Below, one piece after another: positions 9,767 through 20,074 of a DNA stretch of 64,000 nt. The notes beneath the pieces are model-generated. The model was given only the letters and a program-made list of their open reading frames with translations. It was not told where the DNA came from and ran no database searches. The DNA lies in the NCBI RefSeq assembly GCF_036860695.1, contig NZ_JAYKGJ010000002.1:564001-628000 (forward strand). Reading direction: 5' to 3'. The position numbers and the translations under genes were made by a program. This DNA is from Rosettibacter firmus. GTDB taxonomy: Bacteria; Bacteroidota; Ignavibacteria; Ignavibacteriales; Melioribacteraceae. The number at the start of each line of letters is the position of its first letter. Position 1 is the stretch's first letter.

Positions 9767-10522
9767 GTGAAAGAAGAGGAAAAACTGCTTGCCGAAGAGA
9801 ATAATTCTGAAGAAGTGGAAATGACTTTCCTCGAACATCTCGAGGAATTAAGATGGAGAATTATTTATTCTTTGATAGGAATTTTAATTGGTACTATAAT
9901 CGCATGGATTTTTATAGATTTTATAATTAACGAAATATTATTACTACCTGCTAAACAGGCTAATCTTAAACTCCAGAACCTAAAACCATTCGGTCAACTT
10001 TTTCTTTATTTCGAAGTTGCAATTATAATTGGCTTGATTTTAAGTTTTCCAAATGTTGTCTACCAGATCTGGAAGTTTATTGCACCTGCACTCAAAGAAA
10101 AAGAAAAAAAATATATAACTTCAATTGTTTTGTTTACAACTTTTTGTTTTTTATGTGGAGTAATATTTGCATATTTTGTAATGCTTCCTCTCACATTAAA
10201 ATTCGCTGCACAGTTTGGTTCTCCAGCTATTGAGAATAATATTGCTGTTGATGAATATTTCTCAATTATTTTAAGTGTTATAATTGGAGCTGGATTGGTT
10301 TTTGAATTACCAATGTTATCTTTCTTTCTATCCAGGATTGGTATTTTGACACCAAAGTTTATGAGGAAATATCGAAGACATGCTATAGTTATCATTTTAA
10401 TTCTGGCAGCAATTCTTACACCAGGAACAGATCCAGTATCACAAGTCGTACTTGCTGTACCATTGGTTTTCTTATATGAAATAAGTATTTTAGTTTCAAA
10501 AATTTTCCAGAAGAAAACTTGA
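9767..10522 (+). CDS. tatC: Sec-independent protein translocase subunit TatC
   Basis: 251 residues, six predicted membrane helices. TatC binds twin-arginine signal peptides and forms the translocase with TatA/B proteins. The conserved N-terminal EMTFLEHLEELRWRIIYSL and the loop FPNVVYQIWKFIAPALKEKEKKY are present, and the end of the protein contains LTPGTDPVSQ. The GTG at 9767 gives an acidic 18-residue extension before MTFLEHL; an ATG at 9821 is an alternative. tatA/tatB are not in the window. Its presence fits the Tat-type leader of ActB encoded 2 kb downstream. The stop overlaps the TTG start of the next gene by four bases. Confidence 0.94.
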   Translation: MKEEEKLLAEENNSEEVEMTFLEHLEELRWRIIYSLIGILIGTIIAWIFIDFIINEILLLPAKQANLKLQNLKPFGQLFLYFEVAIIIGLILSFPNVVYQIWKFIAPALKEKEKKYITSIVLFTTFCFLCGVIFAYFVMLPLTLKFAAQFGSPAIENNIAVDEYFSIILSVIIGAGLVFELPMLSFFLSRIGILTPKFMRKYRRHAIVIILILAAILTPGTDPVSQVVLAVPLVFLYEISILVSKIFQKKT

Positions 10523-11493
10523 ATAATCTTAATAAAATTACTCATATAATTGAATCTGAGTTAGAAGAGTTTAATAAAATATTTCGCCAATCCATTAAAT
10601 CAAAAATTGGAATTGTTGATTTAATAACACGTTATTTACTTAAGCAAAAAGGGAAAAAGATAAGACCAATTCTTGTTTTGCTTTCAAGTAAAATTTCAGG
10701 TGGCATTAATGAGAGAAGTTATAGAGGAGCTGGTTTAGTAGAATTACTTCATACTGCTACACTTGTTCACGATGATGTAGTTGATAATGCAGAAACAAGA
10801 AGATACTTCCCATCGATTAATGCTATTTGGAAAAATAAAGTTGCTGTATTAATGGGAGATTATTTATTAGCACGTGGATTAATGCTTGCAGTGGATAATA
10901 AAGATTATGATTTTCTGGAAGTTATTACTCAAACTGTAAAAAGAATGTCAGAAGGAGAATTGCTTCAGATTAATAAAACAAGAAAACTTGATAATGATGA
11001 AGAAACATATTTTAAAATAATATCTGATAAAACCGCATCTTTAATCTCAACTTGTTGTGAAATAGGAGCAAGAGCATCGACTGATGATAATAAAAAAATA
11101 GAAGCATTAAAAAATTTTGGTGAAAATCTTGGAATTGCATTTCAAATTCGTGATGATATTCTTGATTTTGTAGGTAAGATAAAAATTATTGGTAAACCTC
11201 TTGGTGGCGACATTCGAGAAAAAAAATTAACCCTCCCAATTATTCATGCACTTAGAAATTCAAATAATGCAGAAGCAGAAAAAATTTTGAAATCAATTAA
11301 AAGTGGTGGAAAAAAATTAATAATTAAAGACGTAATTGAATTTGTAAAAAAATATGAAGGAATAACATATTCTGAAGAAGTAGCAAAAAATTATGCACAA
11401 AAAGCAATCCAATCCCTCGATATATTTAATCCATCCGAAGCAAAAGATTCTTTAATTCACCTGGTAGAATTTGTAATTAATAGAAAGAATTAG
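10519..11493 (+). CDS. Long-chain all-trans polyprenyl diphosphate synthase
   Basis: 324 residues, TTG start overlapping the tatC stop (TTGA). The first Asp-rich motif is LVHDDVVDNAETRR and the second is FQIRDDILDFVG; GGDIREKKLTLPIIHAL follows. These identify an isoprenyl diphosphate synthase of the IspB/HepT-like class that builds the side chain of respiratory quinones; the residues before the first motif (LLHTATLV) are small, consistent with long products. In this organism the product would most likely serve menaquinone, the expected donor of the ACIII complex encoded immediately downstream, though product length cannot be read from sequence. Confidence 0.92.
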   Translation: MNNLNKITHIIESELEEFNKIFRQSIKSKIGIVDLITRYLLKQKGKKIRPILVLLSSKISGGINERSYRGAGLVELLHTATLVHDDVVDNAETRRYFPSINAIWKNKVAVLMGDYLLARGLMLAVDNKDYDFLEVITQTVKRMSEGELLQINKTRKLDNDEETYFKIISDKTASLISTCCEIGARASTDDNKKIEALKNFGENLGIAFQIRDDILDFVGKIKIIGKPLGGDIREKKLTLPIIHALRNSNNAEAEKILKSIKSGGKKLIIKDVIEFVKKYEGITYSEEVAKNYAQKAIQSLDIFNPSEAKDSLIHLVEFVINRKN

Positions 11494-11562
11494 CAAAAAC
11501 ATACCTTTACAAAAAATTTTTTTTCTAATTGAACTTTTGTAATTAAAAAATGATTTAATATT

Positions 11563-11591
11563 TTGTGTAACTGAATTATAAAAATTATACA
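11563..11591 (+). promoter_or_regulatory. Candidate sigma70-type promoter of the respiratory operon
   Basis: TTGTGT at 11563-11568 and TATACA at 11586-11591 are separated by 17 bp, placing a start site about 25 bp before the actA ATG. It lies in the 129-bp gap after the polyprenyl synthase gene, the only sizeable gap before the operon. Prediction by eye only; the region is very AT-rich so chance matches are possible. Confidence 0.45.
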
Positions 11592-11622
11592 ATGTATCCT
11601 TTTTAACAAATTCTGTTATTAA

Positions 11623-12192
11623 ATGAAAAGAACCATACTTGATTATACTCTTAAAATTCGCTTACCTTTAACATTATTTGTAATAGCAATTACTTACGTA
11701 ATTACATATTATGTATCAAGACCCGAAAGGGATGGTCTTGGATATTCTCCAGAGCAACCAATAAATTTTTCTCATAAGCTTCATGCTGGAGATATGGCAA
11801 TTGATTGTCAGTATTGCCACATTGGAGTTGAAAAAGTTCGAAATGCATTAATCCCTTCGACAAACATTTGTATGAATTGTCATACAATTGCAAGAAAAGA
11901 CAGACCTGAAATCATCAAGCTAAACAAATATTATCAAGAAGGGAAACCAATACCCTGGAGAAGAATTCATAGAGTTCCAGATTATGCTTATTTCAATCAT
12001 AGTGTGCATGTAAATAAAGGAATTAAATGTGAAAGCTGTCATGGAGATGTAAAGCATATGGAAAAAATTTCTCAAGTGCGACAGTTTACAATGGCAGCAT
12101 GCTTGGATTGTCATCGTAATCCACATGAAAATTTAAAATATCTTAAAAATTTTAAAACCGGTCCTGAAAATTGTTTTGCCTGTCATAGATGA
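11623..12192 (+). CDS. actA: Alternative complex III pentahaem cytochrome subunit ActA
   Basis: 189 residues with an N-terminal membrane anchor (about residues 14-31) and five CxxCH haem sites: CQYCH 62-66, CMNCH 83-87, CESCH 136-140, CLDCH 160-164 and CFACH 184-188. The segments INFSHKLHAG and YFNHSVHVNKG supply the extra His ligands typical of class III multihaem cytochromes. This is the architecture of ActA, the periplasmic electron-output subunit of ACIII. It heads the operon followed by actB, actC, actDE and actF, which confirms the assignment. The last haem motif is two residues from the C-terminus, as in other short ActA proteins. Confidence 0.93.
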   Translation: MKRTILDYTLKIRLPLTLFVIAITYVITYYVSRPERDGLGYSPEQPINFSHKLHAGDMAIDCQYCHIGVEKVRNALIPSTNICMNCHTIARKDRPEIIKLNKYYQEGKPIPWRRIHRVPDYAYFNHSVHVNKGIKCESCHGDVKHMEKISQVRQFTMAACLDCHRNPHENLKYLKNFKTGPENCFACHR

Positions 12193-12204
12193 GCGGGAGT
12201 TATT

Positions 12205-12375
12205 ATGAAAAATGTAACCAGTAGAAAAAACTTTATTAATAAAATTATTCTAAGTGTAGTTGCAATTATTATTGGTTCATTTTCTTTTATGAAATTTAAT
12301 ATCAAAAAAATTGCCCGAAAAAATATTAAAGTAAAAATAAATCCTCTTTCTGTTAAAAGAGTAAATAAGGTATAG
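12205..12375 (+). CDS. 56-residue Tat-like membrane peptide between actA and actB
   Basis: ATG at 12205 preceded by CGGGAG (12194-12199) and closed by TAG at 12373-12375, two bases before the actB ATG. The product begins MKNVTSRKNFINKIILSVVA, runs on through a single hydrophobic segment to about residue 29, then has a strongly basic tail (FNIKKIARKN...INPLSVKRVNKV). SRKNFINK resembles a Tat motif (S-R-R/K-x-F-x-K). It has its own ribosome site and fits exactly between two subunit genes, so it is probably real. Small Tat-leader proteins accompany some molybdopterin/FeS oxidoreductases (for example formate dehydrogenase); a similar assembly or anchoring role for ActB is inference. No known family recognised. 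Confidence 0.6.
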   Translation: MKNVTSRKNFINKIILSVVAIIIGSFSFMKFNIKKIARKNIKVKINPLSVKRVNKV

Positions 12376-12377
12376 GT

Positions 12378-15300
12378 ATGAACGAAGAACTCTTAAATTC
12401 TGAAGAAGAAAAGAGAAATCAAAATCTTAATTCAGATCATCAAATTAATTATGATGAATTTTTAGAAAGCGTTACAAATGATTTTGATATAACTAAGTTA
12501 TCAAAAATATCAAGAAGAAAATTTTTTGCATTGCTTTCTGCTTCGGCTGCTTTTGTAACTACATCATGCACAGGATATCGAGATAAAGGGGAAATAGTTG
12601 CATATAATAAACGACCAGAAGAAATATTACCCGGCGAAGCTAATTATTATGCTTCAACATGTGCTGGTTGCTCAAATTCATGTGGAATTCTGATTAAAAC
12701 AAGAGAAGGTCGCCCTATCAAAATTGATGGTAATCCAGAACATCCAATTAATGAAGGAAAAATTTGTAGTAAAGGACAGGCAAGCATTCTTAATTTGTAT
12801 GACCCAGAAAGATTAAAAGAGCCTTTAAAAAACAACAAAGAATCTGATTGGGAAAATATAAATAATGAAATACTTTCAGCTCTCAAGAATGCAACAAAGA
12901 ATGATAAAAAAATTCTTTTAGTTACAAATACTATTGTATCTCCAACAGTAAAAAAATTATTTGATGATTTTAAAATAAAATTCCCTACAACAGAAGTTAT
13001 ATCTTATGAATTAATTAATGATGATGTAAGAAGAAGTGCATGGTTTAAATGTTATAATACCTATGAGTATCCAGCTATTAAGTGGAACGAAGCAGATGTA
13101 ATACTTGCACTTGATTCAGATTTTTTAGGTAACGAAGATAATTTCATTGAAAATACAATAAAGTTTACATCAAAACGAGAAGCAATTAAAAATGTAAATT
13201 TCAACAGGCTTTATGTTGCAGAAAGTAGAATGTCTATTACCGGTATGATGGCAGATTACAGGTTGCGTGTGTCACCACATCTTCAGTTTAAGTTTGTAAT
13301 GGGATTAATAAATGAAATTATTAAAAAAGGCTCTTCTATTAAATTAGATTCATATGCACTTTCTATAATTAATAAATTCAACCTTGATGAATTTAAAATT
13401 ATAAACAAAGAAAAAATAGATTATCTAATAAAGGATTTAAATGATAATCGAGGTAAATCTATTGTTTATGCAGGCAATACACTTTCTGAAAGTGTGCATA
13501 TTGCTGTTAATCTTCTCAACGAAATTTTAGGTAACACAAATTTATATGATTACTCAAAAGCATATAAACAGTACATTAAAAATTCTACTCAATCAGAAAT
13601 TCTCAATATAATCGATTCAATGAATAAAGGTGAAGTTGAAGCTGTAATTCATTTTGATAGTAATCCAGCATTTCATTTCCCCGAAGATTATGGTTACGTT
13701 AATGCATTGAAAAAAGTAAATACAGTTGTAACACTTACTGAAAGTAAAACAGAAACATCTGCATTGAGTAAATATGTTCTTCCAATAAATAATCAACTTG
13801 AAAGCTGGGGCGATGCATTTATTCGTAGAGGTGTTTATAGTTTAATGCAACCAGTAATTGAACCAATTTTCAATACAAGACAAAAAGAAGCAATTCTTCT
13901 TACATGGATAAATGATAATAAGTATGATGAAAAAATTTATCATAATTATTTAAAAAACAATTTTCAAAAAGAAATTTATGCTAAAACAAATTCTTCGGTT
14001 GAATTTGATATCTATTGGTTTTCTGCACTTCATGATGGAGTTGTTAATATTAAAGAAAGTTTTACTATCCCACAATTAAATTTATCTTTAATTCAAAACT
14101 TCTTAAATGATGTTGGTGAAGTATCATATAATCAAAATGATGATTATGTAATACATCTTACAAATAATTACTTTATTGATAATGGTAAGTTTGCAAATAA
14201 TGGCTGGTTACAGGAAATTCCACATCCTGTAACAAAAGTAGCATGGGATAATTATGCTGCTATATCTGTTAAGACTGCAGAAAAATTAAAAGTAGAAATG
14301 AATGATTTAATTGAAGTAAAAGTTGAAAATAGAAAATTGACTTTGCCAGTTGTAATTCAACCTGGAATGACAGACGATACAATAAATATTGAACTGGGCT
14401 ATGGAAGAAAAGTTGTTGGAGAAGTAGGAAAGGGAGTTGGTTTCAATGCGATAATGTTAATGTCGAGAAATTATTCTTTATCTCCATATATTTTAAAGAA
14501 TGCTTCTGTTAAAAAAGTTGATGGTAAATATGAATTAGCTACTACACAGGAACATCATCTTTTAACAGATAAATTTGTTAAGGATTTTCATCGTATAAGA
14601 AAAATAATTCAAGAAGGGACATTAAAAAAATATCAAAAGGATTCTCACTTCCTTCATAAAGAAAAACATGAATTATTTAGTATAACACGAGAGCATAAAT
14701 TCGAAGGTGTAAAATGGGCAATGGCTATTGATTTGAATAAATGTACAGGTTGTAGTGCGTGTGTTGCTGCCTGCAATGTTGAAAATAATATTCCTGTAGT
14801 AGGAAAAGATCAGGTTTATTTAGGAAGAGAAATGCAGTGGATTAGAATAGATAGATATTATTCAGGTACTGATGATGATCCTGTTGTGAGTAATCAACCA
14901 ATGCTCTGTCAACATTGTGATAATGCTCCCTGTGAAAATGTTTGTCCAGTTAATGCGACAAATCATAGTCCAGATGGCTTAAATCAGATGGTTTATAATC
15001 GTTGTGTTGGAACAAGATATTGTTCAAATAACTGTCCTTACAAAGTAAGAAGATTCAATTTTTATAATTTCCGTGATCATTTCGAAAATGCATATTATGA
15101 TAACGAATTAACATCGCTTGTTCATAATCCAGAAGTTACTGTTCGTTCAAGAGGTGTAATGGAAAAATGTACATTCTGCATTCAAAGAATAATGGAAGCT
15201 CGTTCACTGGCAATAAGAGAAGGTAGAGAATTAAAAGGTAGTGATGTAAAAACTGCATGCCAGCAAGCATGTCCTTCTAATGCTATAATTTTTGGGGATA

Positions 15301-15437
15301 TGCACGACGTTAATTCTGAAATATCAAAACTTCGTAATCATAATCTCTCTTATCATGTTCTTGAAGAACTCAATGTAAAACCTAATGTAACATACATAGC
15401 TAAATTAAGAAATACACATTCGGAGGAAATTGAGTGA
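12378..15437 (+). CDS. actB: Alternative complex III iron-sulfur subunit ActB (molybdopterin-like plus ferredoxin-like fusion)
   Basis: 1,019 residues. A Tat-type leader lies near residue 50: [20 protein letters not shown], with a lipobox-like Cys after it. The first ~750 residues form a degenerate molybdopterin-oxidoreductase domain starting with [19 protein letters not shown] and CSKGQAS, a cluster-type Cys set. The C-terminal ~230 residues carry four cluster motifs: [47 protein letters not shown] and CTFCIQRI...[10 protein letters not shown]. This is the usual ActB architecture, carrying electrons between the quinol site of the membrane subunits and the haem subunits. ActB proteins are known to lack the molybdenum cofactor. 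The stop overlaps the actC GTG. Confidence 0.93.
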   Translation: MNEELLNSEEEKRNQNLNSDHQINYDEFLESVTNDFDITKLSKISRRKFFALLSASAAFVTTSCTGYRDKGEIVAYNKRPEEILPGEANYYASTCAGCSNSCGILIKTREGRPIKIDGNPEHPINEGKICSKGQASILNLYDPERLKEPLKNNKESDWENINNEILSALKNATKNDKKILLVTNTIVSPTVKKLFDDFKIKFPTTEVISYELINDDVRRSAWFKCYNTYEYPAIKWNEADVILALDSDFLGNEDNFIENTIKFTSKREAIKNVNFNRLYVAESRMSITGMMADYRLRVSPHLQFKFVMGLINEIIKKGSSIKLDSYALSIINKFNLDEFKIINKEKIDYLIKDLNDNRGKSIVYAGNTLSESVHIAVNLLNEILGNTNLYDYSKAYKQYIKNSTQSEILNIIDSMNKGEVEAVIHFDSNPAFHFPEDYGYVNALKKVNTVVTLTESKTETSALSKYVLPINNQLESWGDAFIRRGVYSLMQPVIEPIFNTRQKEAILLTWINDNKYDEKIYHNYLKNNFQKEIYAKTNSSVEFDIYWFSALHDGVVNIKESFTIPQLNLSLIQNFLNDVGEVSYNQNDDYVIHLTNNYFIDNGKFANNGWLQEIPHPVTKVAWDNYAAISVKTAEKLKVEMNDLIEVKVENRKLTLPVVIQPGMTDDTINIELGYGRKVVGEVGKGVGFNAIMLMSRNYSLSPYILKNASVKKVDGKYELATTQEHHLLTDKFVKDFHRIRKIIQEGTLKKYQKDSHFLHKEKHELFSITREHKFEGVKWAMAIDLNKCTGCSACVAACNVENNIPVVGKDQVYLGREMQWIRIDRYYSGTDDDPVVSNQPMLCQHCDNAPCENVCPVNATNHSPDGLNQMVYNRCVGTRYCSNNCPYKVRRFNFYNFRDHFENAYYDNELTSLVHNPEVTVRSRGVMEKCTFCIQRIMEARSLAIREGRELKGSDVKTACQQACPSNAIIFGDMHDVNSEISKLRNHNLSYHVLEELNVKPNVTYIAKLRNTHSEEIE

Positions 15438-16798
15438 GTGCTATTGAATATTCAAAGGAAATATCTGTTATTGAAGGTAAACCTTCACTAAGGTCTCTTG
15501 ATGAATTAATTTCAAAACCATTAGATACAAAACCAGATAAAAAATTTTTTATAGCGTTATCAATAACATTATCGATGCTCGCTTTATTTGTAATAGGATT
15601 AGCATTGACGTTAATGTATGGTATAGGGACGTGGGGAAATAATAATCCTGTTGGTTGGGGTTTTGGTATTGTTAATTTTGTTTTCTGGGTAGGAATTGGT
15701 CATGCAGGTACTTTGATATCTGCAATCTTATTTTTATTCAGACAGAAATGGAGAACTGGAATTGCACGATTTGCAGAAGGGATGACAATCTTTGCTGTTA
15801 TGACAGCTGCTTTATTTCCAGTGATTCACACTGGTAGACCCTGGTTAGCTGGTTATTTATTCCCTTATCCAAATCAACATTCTATATGGGTCAATTTTAC
15901 ATCCCCACTCTTGTGGGATGTATTTGCTGTATCAACATATTTTACAGTATCACTAATATTCTGGTATGTTGGATTAATACCAGATTTAGCTACACTAAGA
16001 GAAAGAACTACAAATAAAATTAAGAAAGTTATTTATTCAATTTTAAGTCTTGGCTGGCGATTTTCAAATAGACACTGGCAACATTATGAAATGGTTTATT
16101 TAATTCTTGCAGGATTTGCTACACCATTAGTGTTATCAGTTCATACAATAGTTAGTTTTGATTTTGCAGTTTCAATAATACCTGGCTGGCATGCAACAAT
16201 TTTTCCACCTTACTTTGTCGCCGGTGCTGTATTCTCTGGATTCGCTATGGTTCAAAATGTTCTGATATTTATAAGAAAAATTTTTAACTATGAGCATATT
16301 ATAACTGTAGATACTCTTGAAAAAATGAACAAAATAATTCTTGTTACAGGTATGATGGTGGGATATGCATATGGTATGGAATTTTTTATTGCATGGTATA
16401 GTGGAATACAAATTGAACAATTTACATTTATTAATCGTGCATTAGGTCCTTATGCATGGGCATACTGGATTATGGTAACCTGCAATGTTGTTTCACCTCA
16501 ATTATTCTGGATAAAAAAAATTAGAAGGTCTATACCGATAATGTTTGTAATTGGTGTATTTGTAAATATAGGTATGTGGTTTGAAAGATTTGTTATTGTA
16601 GTTACATCAATATCTCGTGATTTCTTACCTTCAAGCTGGGGATATTTCAAACCGACAATTGTTGATATAATGATTTTGATTGGTAGCTTTGGATTTTTCT
16701 TTACCTGGATTTTATTATTTACAAAATCATTACCAGTTGTATCAATAGCAGAAGTAAAATCTGTTGTTGAAGGTTCACAACCTTCACATAAACACTGA
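15434..16798 (+). CDS. actC: Alternative complex III membrane subunit ActC (NrfD-like)
   Basis: 454 residues, about ten membrane helices, NrfD/PsrC family. GTG start overlapping the actB stop (GTGA), with GGAGG at 15422-15426. Conserved segments include [33 protein letters not shown] and [25 protein letters not shown], matching the quinone-binding membrane subunit of ACIII. ActC and ActF are the paired integral subunits of the complex; this one adjoins the FeS subunit, as in characterised complexes. The C-terminus is cytoplasmic and short. Position and motifs make the assignment firm. Confidence 0.94.
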   Translation: MSAIEYSKEISVIEGKPSLRSLDELISKPLDTKPDKKFFIALSITLSMLALFVIGLALTLMYGIGTWGNNNPVGWGFGIVNFVFWVGIGHAGTLISAILFLFRQKWRTGIARFAEGMTIFAVMTAALFPVIHTGRPWLAGYLFPYPNQHSIWVNFTSPLLWDVFAVSTYFTVSLIFWYVGLIPDLATLRERTTNKIKKVIYSILSLGWRFSNRHWQHYEMVYLILAGFATPLVLSVHTIVSFDFAVSIIPGWHATIFPPYFVAGAVFSGFAMVQNVLIFIRKIFNYEHIITVDTLEKMNKIILVTGMMVGYAYGMEFFIAWYSGIQIEQFTFINRALGPYAWAYWIMVTCNVVSPQLFWIKKIRRSIPIMFVIGVFVNIGMWFERFVIVVTSISRDFLPSSWGYFKPTIVDIMILIGSFGFFFTWILLFTKSLPVVSIAEVKSVVEGSQPSHKH

Positions 16799-16816
16799 TT
16801 AATATAGAGGAATAGA

Positions 16817-17956
16817 ATGATAGAGAAAAGATTATACGGTTACGCAGCAATATTTGATACTCCTGATGAAATTATAAAAGCAGCAGAAGAAGTACGTAAT
16901 GAAGGCTATAAAAAATTTGATGTTCATTCACCATATCCAATTCATGGCATGCCAAAAGCTATGAATTTACCTCCTTCTAAATTAGGTTATGCAGCTTTAA
17001 TATTTGGTTTAACCGGTGCAATTACTGCTTTGCTTATTACTTTCTGGATTTCAGCTGTTGATTATCCATTAATTATTGGAGGTAAACCTTTTTTCTCTTT
17101 CCCGGCTTACGTACCAGTTATTTTTGAAGTAACTGTACTTTCTGCTTCAATTGCAACAGTGGTTACAATGCTCTTTATAATTTTTAAATTCCCAAATAAT
17201 TCTCATCCTTTGAATGATACTGAATATATGAAGAAAGTATCCTCTGATAAGTATGGAATAGTAATTCAAGCAAATGATGATATTTTTGATGATTCAAAGG
17301 TTGTAAGGTTATTTGAAAAATTAGGCTCGAAGGAAATAATTCCAATTTATTTTGATAATAATGAAATCAATAAAAGCATTCAACTTCTTGAACCAAAATT
17401 TTTATTATTTCTTGTATTAGTTTCTGCCGTTACTTCTGGATTAACATATTTTACCTTGAATAAATTACTTTATATGCCACCGTTTAGCTGGATGATGGAA
17501 CAGTCTAAGTTAAATCCTCAACACACTTCAAATATCTTTAAAGATAGGTTTGGAATGCGTACTCCAGTTGAAGGAACAGTTGCAAGAGGACATATGCCTT
17601 TTATGTTCAAAGATAAACCTGAAGAAGCTGGAAAATATCTTGTTAATCCTTTGCCAGTTTCTAAATCTGTTCTACAATTGGGTCAAAAAAAATATGATAT
17701 TTATTGTAGTCCATGTCATGGCTATTATGGTGAAGGTGATAGCAGGCTAAGAGGACAATTTCCTAATCCACCAAGTCTTCATACAGAAAAACTTAAAACC
17801 TGGAGTGATGGAAGATTTTTTTATGTTATTACAGAAGGACAAAATATTATGCCCTCTTATTCAACACAACTTACTGCAGATGAAAGATGGGCTATTGTAC
17901 ATTATATAAGAGTATTACAAAGGTCATTAAATGCCAGGGAGACTGACTTACAATGA
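16817..17956 (+). CDS. Fused alternative complex III subunits ActD (DUF3341) and ActE (monohaem cytochrome c)
   Basis: 379 residues in one uninterrupted frame. Residues 1 to ~185 are ActD/DUF3341: LYGYAAIFDTPDEIIKAAEE, HSPYPIHGMPKAM, then two membrane helices. Residues ~195-379 are ActE-like: a third membrane helix (FLLFLVLVSAVTSGLTYFTL) replaces the usual leader, then MPPFSW, GTVARG, and the haem site CSPCHGYYGEGD at 297-301 with an axial Met in NIMPSYS. In many ACIII operons these are two separate genes. ATG has a GAGGAATAG before it; the stop overlaps actF by four bases. There is no internal stop or ribosome-site pattern suggesting a sequencing artefact, so I read this as a genuine fusion. 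Confidence 0.9.
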   Translation: MIEKRLYGYAAIFDTPDEIIKAAEEVRNEGYKKFDVHSPYPIHGMPKAMNLPPSKLGYAALIFGLTGAITALLITFWISAVDYPLIIGGKPFFSFPAYVPVIFEVTVLSASIATVVTMLFIIFKFPNNSHPLNDTEYMKKVSSDKYGIVIQANDDIFDDSKVVRLFEKLGSKEIIPIYFDNNEINKSIQLLEPKFLLFLVLVSAVTSGLTYFTLNKLLYMPPFSWMMEQSKLNPQHTSNIFKDRFGMRTPVEGTVARGHMPFMFKDKPEEAGKYLVNPLPVSKSVLQLGQKKYDIYCSPCHGYYGEGDSRLRGQFPNPPSLHTEKLKTWSDGRFFYVITEGQNIMPSYSTQLTADERWAIVHYIRVLQRSLNARETDLQ

Positions 17957-19140
17957 GCAACTTTATTGAAACTAATTACACAAAAAAAGAAATTCCAGAA
18001 AAATTTAAATCAACAGGTATTATTTTACTTTTATTGGGTTTAATTGGAATAGCATTAAGTTATTATTTCAACCCTATAAGAGCTTCGTATAATAATATTA
18101 TAATACTTTTATTTTTAATTAGCATTGGATTAGGTTCGATGTTTTTGATAAGTATAGAATATCTTTCTGGAGCAGTCTGGAGTGTTCCTTTTAGAAGAAT
18201 TCCTGAATTTCTTTCTGGTGTTGTTCTTTTACTTCCTGTTATTGTTCTACCTTTACTATTTAATATGAAAAATATTTTTGAGTGGCTTCATCCAGAAATT
18301 TTGAAAGTTGATCCCTTATTACAAAATAAAGCTCCTTATCTAAATTCTGATTTTTTTATAGTAAGAGTTATAATCTTTATTTCAATCTGGATTTTATTCT
18401 TTTATTTATTTACAAAGAATTCTTTCAAACAGGATCTTACAGGAGAACAGTTATTCACAAAAAAGAATATTAAATATTCAGCTTTGTTTTTACCATTGTT
18501 TGCCATAACAATTACATTTACTGCTATAGATTGGTTAATGAGTTTAGAACCACACTGGTTTTCTACTATTTTTGGCGTCTATTATTTTTCTGGAACTGTT
18601 GTATCATCTATAGCTGCATCCACAATTACAATTATATTACTGAATGAAAGAGGATATTTAGTTAAAGGATTATCAGGAGATCATTATTATAGTTTAGGAG
18701 CTTTATTATTTGCTTTCATTAATTTCTGGGCATACATAGCATTTTCGCAGTACTTATTAATCTGGTATGCAAATCTTCCTGAAGAAACAATCTGGTTTTT
18801 AAATAGATGGCAGGGTAACTGGAAATATGTAAGCATAGGATTAATTATAATACATTTTGTCGTTCCATATTTTGGTTTGTTATCTCAACCATCGAAAATG
18901 AATCCTAAAAGATTATTAATAATGTCATCAATCATATTATTTGCACATTATTATGATTTATACTGGATGGCAATGCCAAATTTCAGTAAGAACAATTTTA
19001 TCTTTAGCTGGAGTGAAATTTCATTCATATTATTTACTGTTGGTACAATTATATTAATTTTTTATTCATTCACTAAAAAGTATAATTTAATTCCAATTGG
19101 AGATCCAAAATTAAAAAGAGGAATAGAATTCAAATTATAG
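17953..19140 (+). CDS. actF: Alternative complex III membrane subunit ActF (NrfD-like)
   Basis: 395 residues, about ten membrane helices. Characteristic segments are SIEYLSGAVWSVPFRRIPEF, TAIDWLMSLEPHWFSTIFG and VYYFSGTVVSSIA, all typical of ActF, with LRRNRWWDG-like motifs represented by FLNRWQGNWK. ActF pairs with ActC in the membrane arm and contacts ActB and ActE. The ATG overlaps the actDE stop (ATGA), so translation is coupled. The gene is followed within 4 bp by a monohaem cytochrome gene. The DLYWMAMPNF segment near the end is also conserved in the family. Confidence 0.93.
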   Translation: MSNFIETNYTKKEIPEKFKSTGIILLLLGLIGIALSYYFNPIRASYNNIIILLFLISIGLGSMFLISIEYLSGAVWSVPFRRIPEFLSGVVLLLPVIVLPLLFNMKNIFEWLHPEILKVDPLLQNKAPYLNSDFFIVRVIIFISIWILFFYLFTKNSFKQDLTGEQLFTKKNIKYSALFLPLFAITITFTAIDWLMSLEPHWFSTIFGVYYFSGTVVSSIAASTITIILLNERGYLVKGLSGDHYYSLGALLFAFINFWAYIAFSQYLLIWYANLPEETIWFLNRWQGNWKYVSIGLIIIHFVVPYFGLLSQPSKMNPKRLLIMSSIILFAHYYDLYWMAMPNFSKNNFIFSWSEISFILFTVGTIILIFYSFTKKYNLIPIGDPKLKRGIEFKL

Positions 19141-19143
19141 CTT

Positions 19144-20064
19144 ATGGAAACAAATAAAAATTTTCTTGATGAAATCAATTTCAAAAGTATTTTCCAGAAG
19201 CCACTAAAATTATTTGGCTGGTTTTTTCCATTCTTTTTTATTTTAATTTTAGTACTGGGAATTTATTTTGCACAGAATCTGAATCAAATTTCATTTAATG
19301 AATTAAATCCCGGTCTAAATGATACAACAAATATTAAAAAAGAAATAGTAGAAAAAAGAGGAATTGTAATACCCCCGATTAATTTTGAGGAGATTAAAAA
19401 TCCAACTAAAGAAATAATATTGAAAGGGAAAGAACTCTTTGATTCAAATTGTAAATCCTGTCACGGTGAGAATGGTTTAGGGGATGGAATAGCAGGAGCG
19501 AATTTAAATCCTAAGCCACGTAATTTCCATTTAAAGGAAGGATGGACAAATGGTCGTACGATTGATGCTATGTATAAAACACTTCAAGAAGGAATTCCCA
19601 AAAACGGAATGCCTTCTTATGACTTCTTAAGTCCAATTGATAGATTTAGTATAATTTTGTACATAAGAACATTAGCTGATTTTCCATCAATAACTGATGA
19701 TCAATTAAAAAATATAGATAATCAGTATAACATTAGTAAAGGGAAAAGTACTCCAAATCAAATTCCAGTGGAAAAAGCGATTAATATCTTGGTAAAAGAA
19801 AATTCTTTAATTAGTGAGAAAATAAAATCTTCAAAAAATATGATTCTGACTTCAAATGATGTGGGAGCAAGATTAATAGTTGAAAATGCTAATGACATTG
19901 AAAAAATAATCACAACATTTTTATCAAATGAAAATATATCTTTTCCAGATTTTAAGCAGGTTATTAAAGTTTCACAAAATATGGGTTTCAAGCCTTCTAT
20001 TTGTAGATTGAATGATTCTGAATTAGAACTTGTTTATAAATATCTGAGAGAGAATATTAAATAA
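19144..20064 (+). CDS. Membrane-anchored monohaem cytochrome c with extra C-terminal region
   Basis: 306 residues. One N-terminal membrane helix (about residues 25-44) anchors a periplasmic cytochrome c domain with CKSCHGENGLGDG at 103-108 and an axial Met in KNGMPSYD; PKPRNFHLKEGW resembles ActE-type monohaem domains. After the haem domain (about residue 190) a further ~115 residues contain no haem motif; they look soluble, lysine-rich and alpha/beta, and I do not recognise them. Located 3 bp after actF and directly before the oxidase genes, it is the natural candidate for electron carrier between ACIII and the oxidase, particularly as subunit II lacks a fused cytochrome c domain. Confidence 0.85.
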   Translation: METNKNFLDEINFKSIFQKPLKLFGWFFPFFFILILVLGIYFAQNLNQISFNELNPGLNDTTNIKKEIVEKRGIVIPPINFEEIKNPTKEIILKGKELFDSNCKSCHGENGLGDGIAGANLNPKPRNFHLKEGWTNGRTIDAMYKTLQEGIPKNGMPSYDFLSPIDRFSIILYIRTLADFPSITDDQLKNIDNQYNISKGKSTPNQIPVEKAINILVKENSLISEKIKSSKNMILTSNDVGARLIVENANDIEKIITTFLSNENISFPDFKQVIKVSQNMGFKPSICRLNDSELELVYKYLRENIK

Positions 20065-20074
20065 CATATATACT

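Noticed and set aside
10060-10545. 161-residue open frame on the minus strand opposite tatC
   Set aside because: Antisense to a well-supported membrane protein; its sequence follows from AT-rich codons of tatC and shows no motif.
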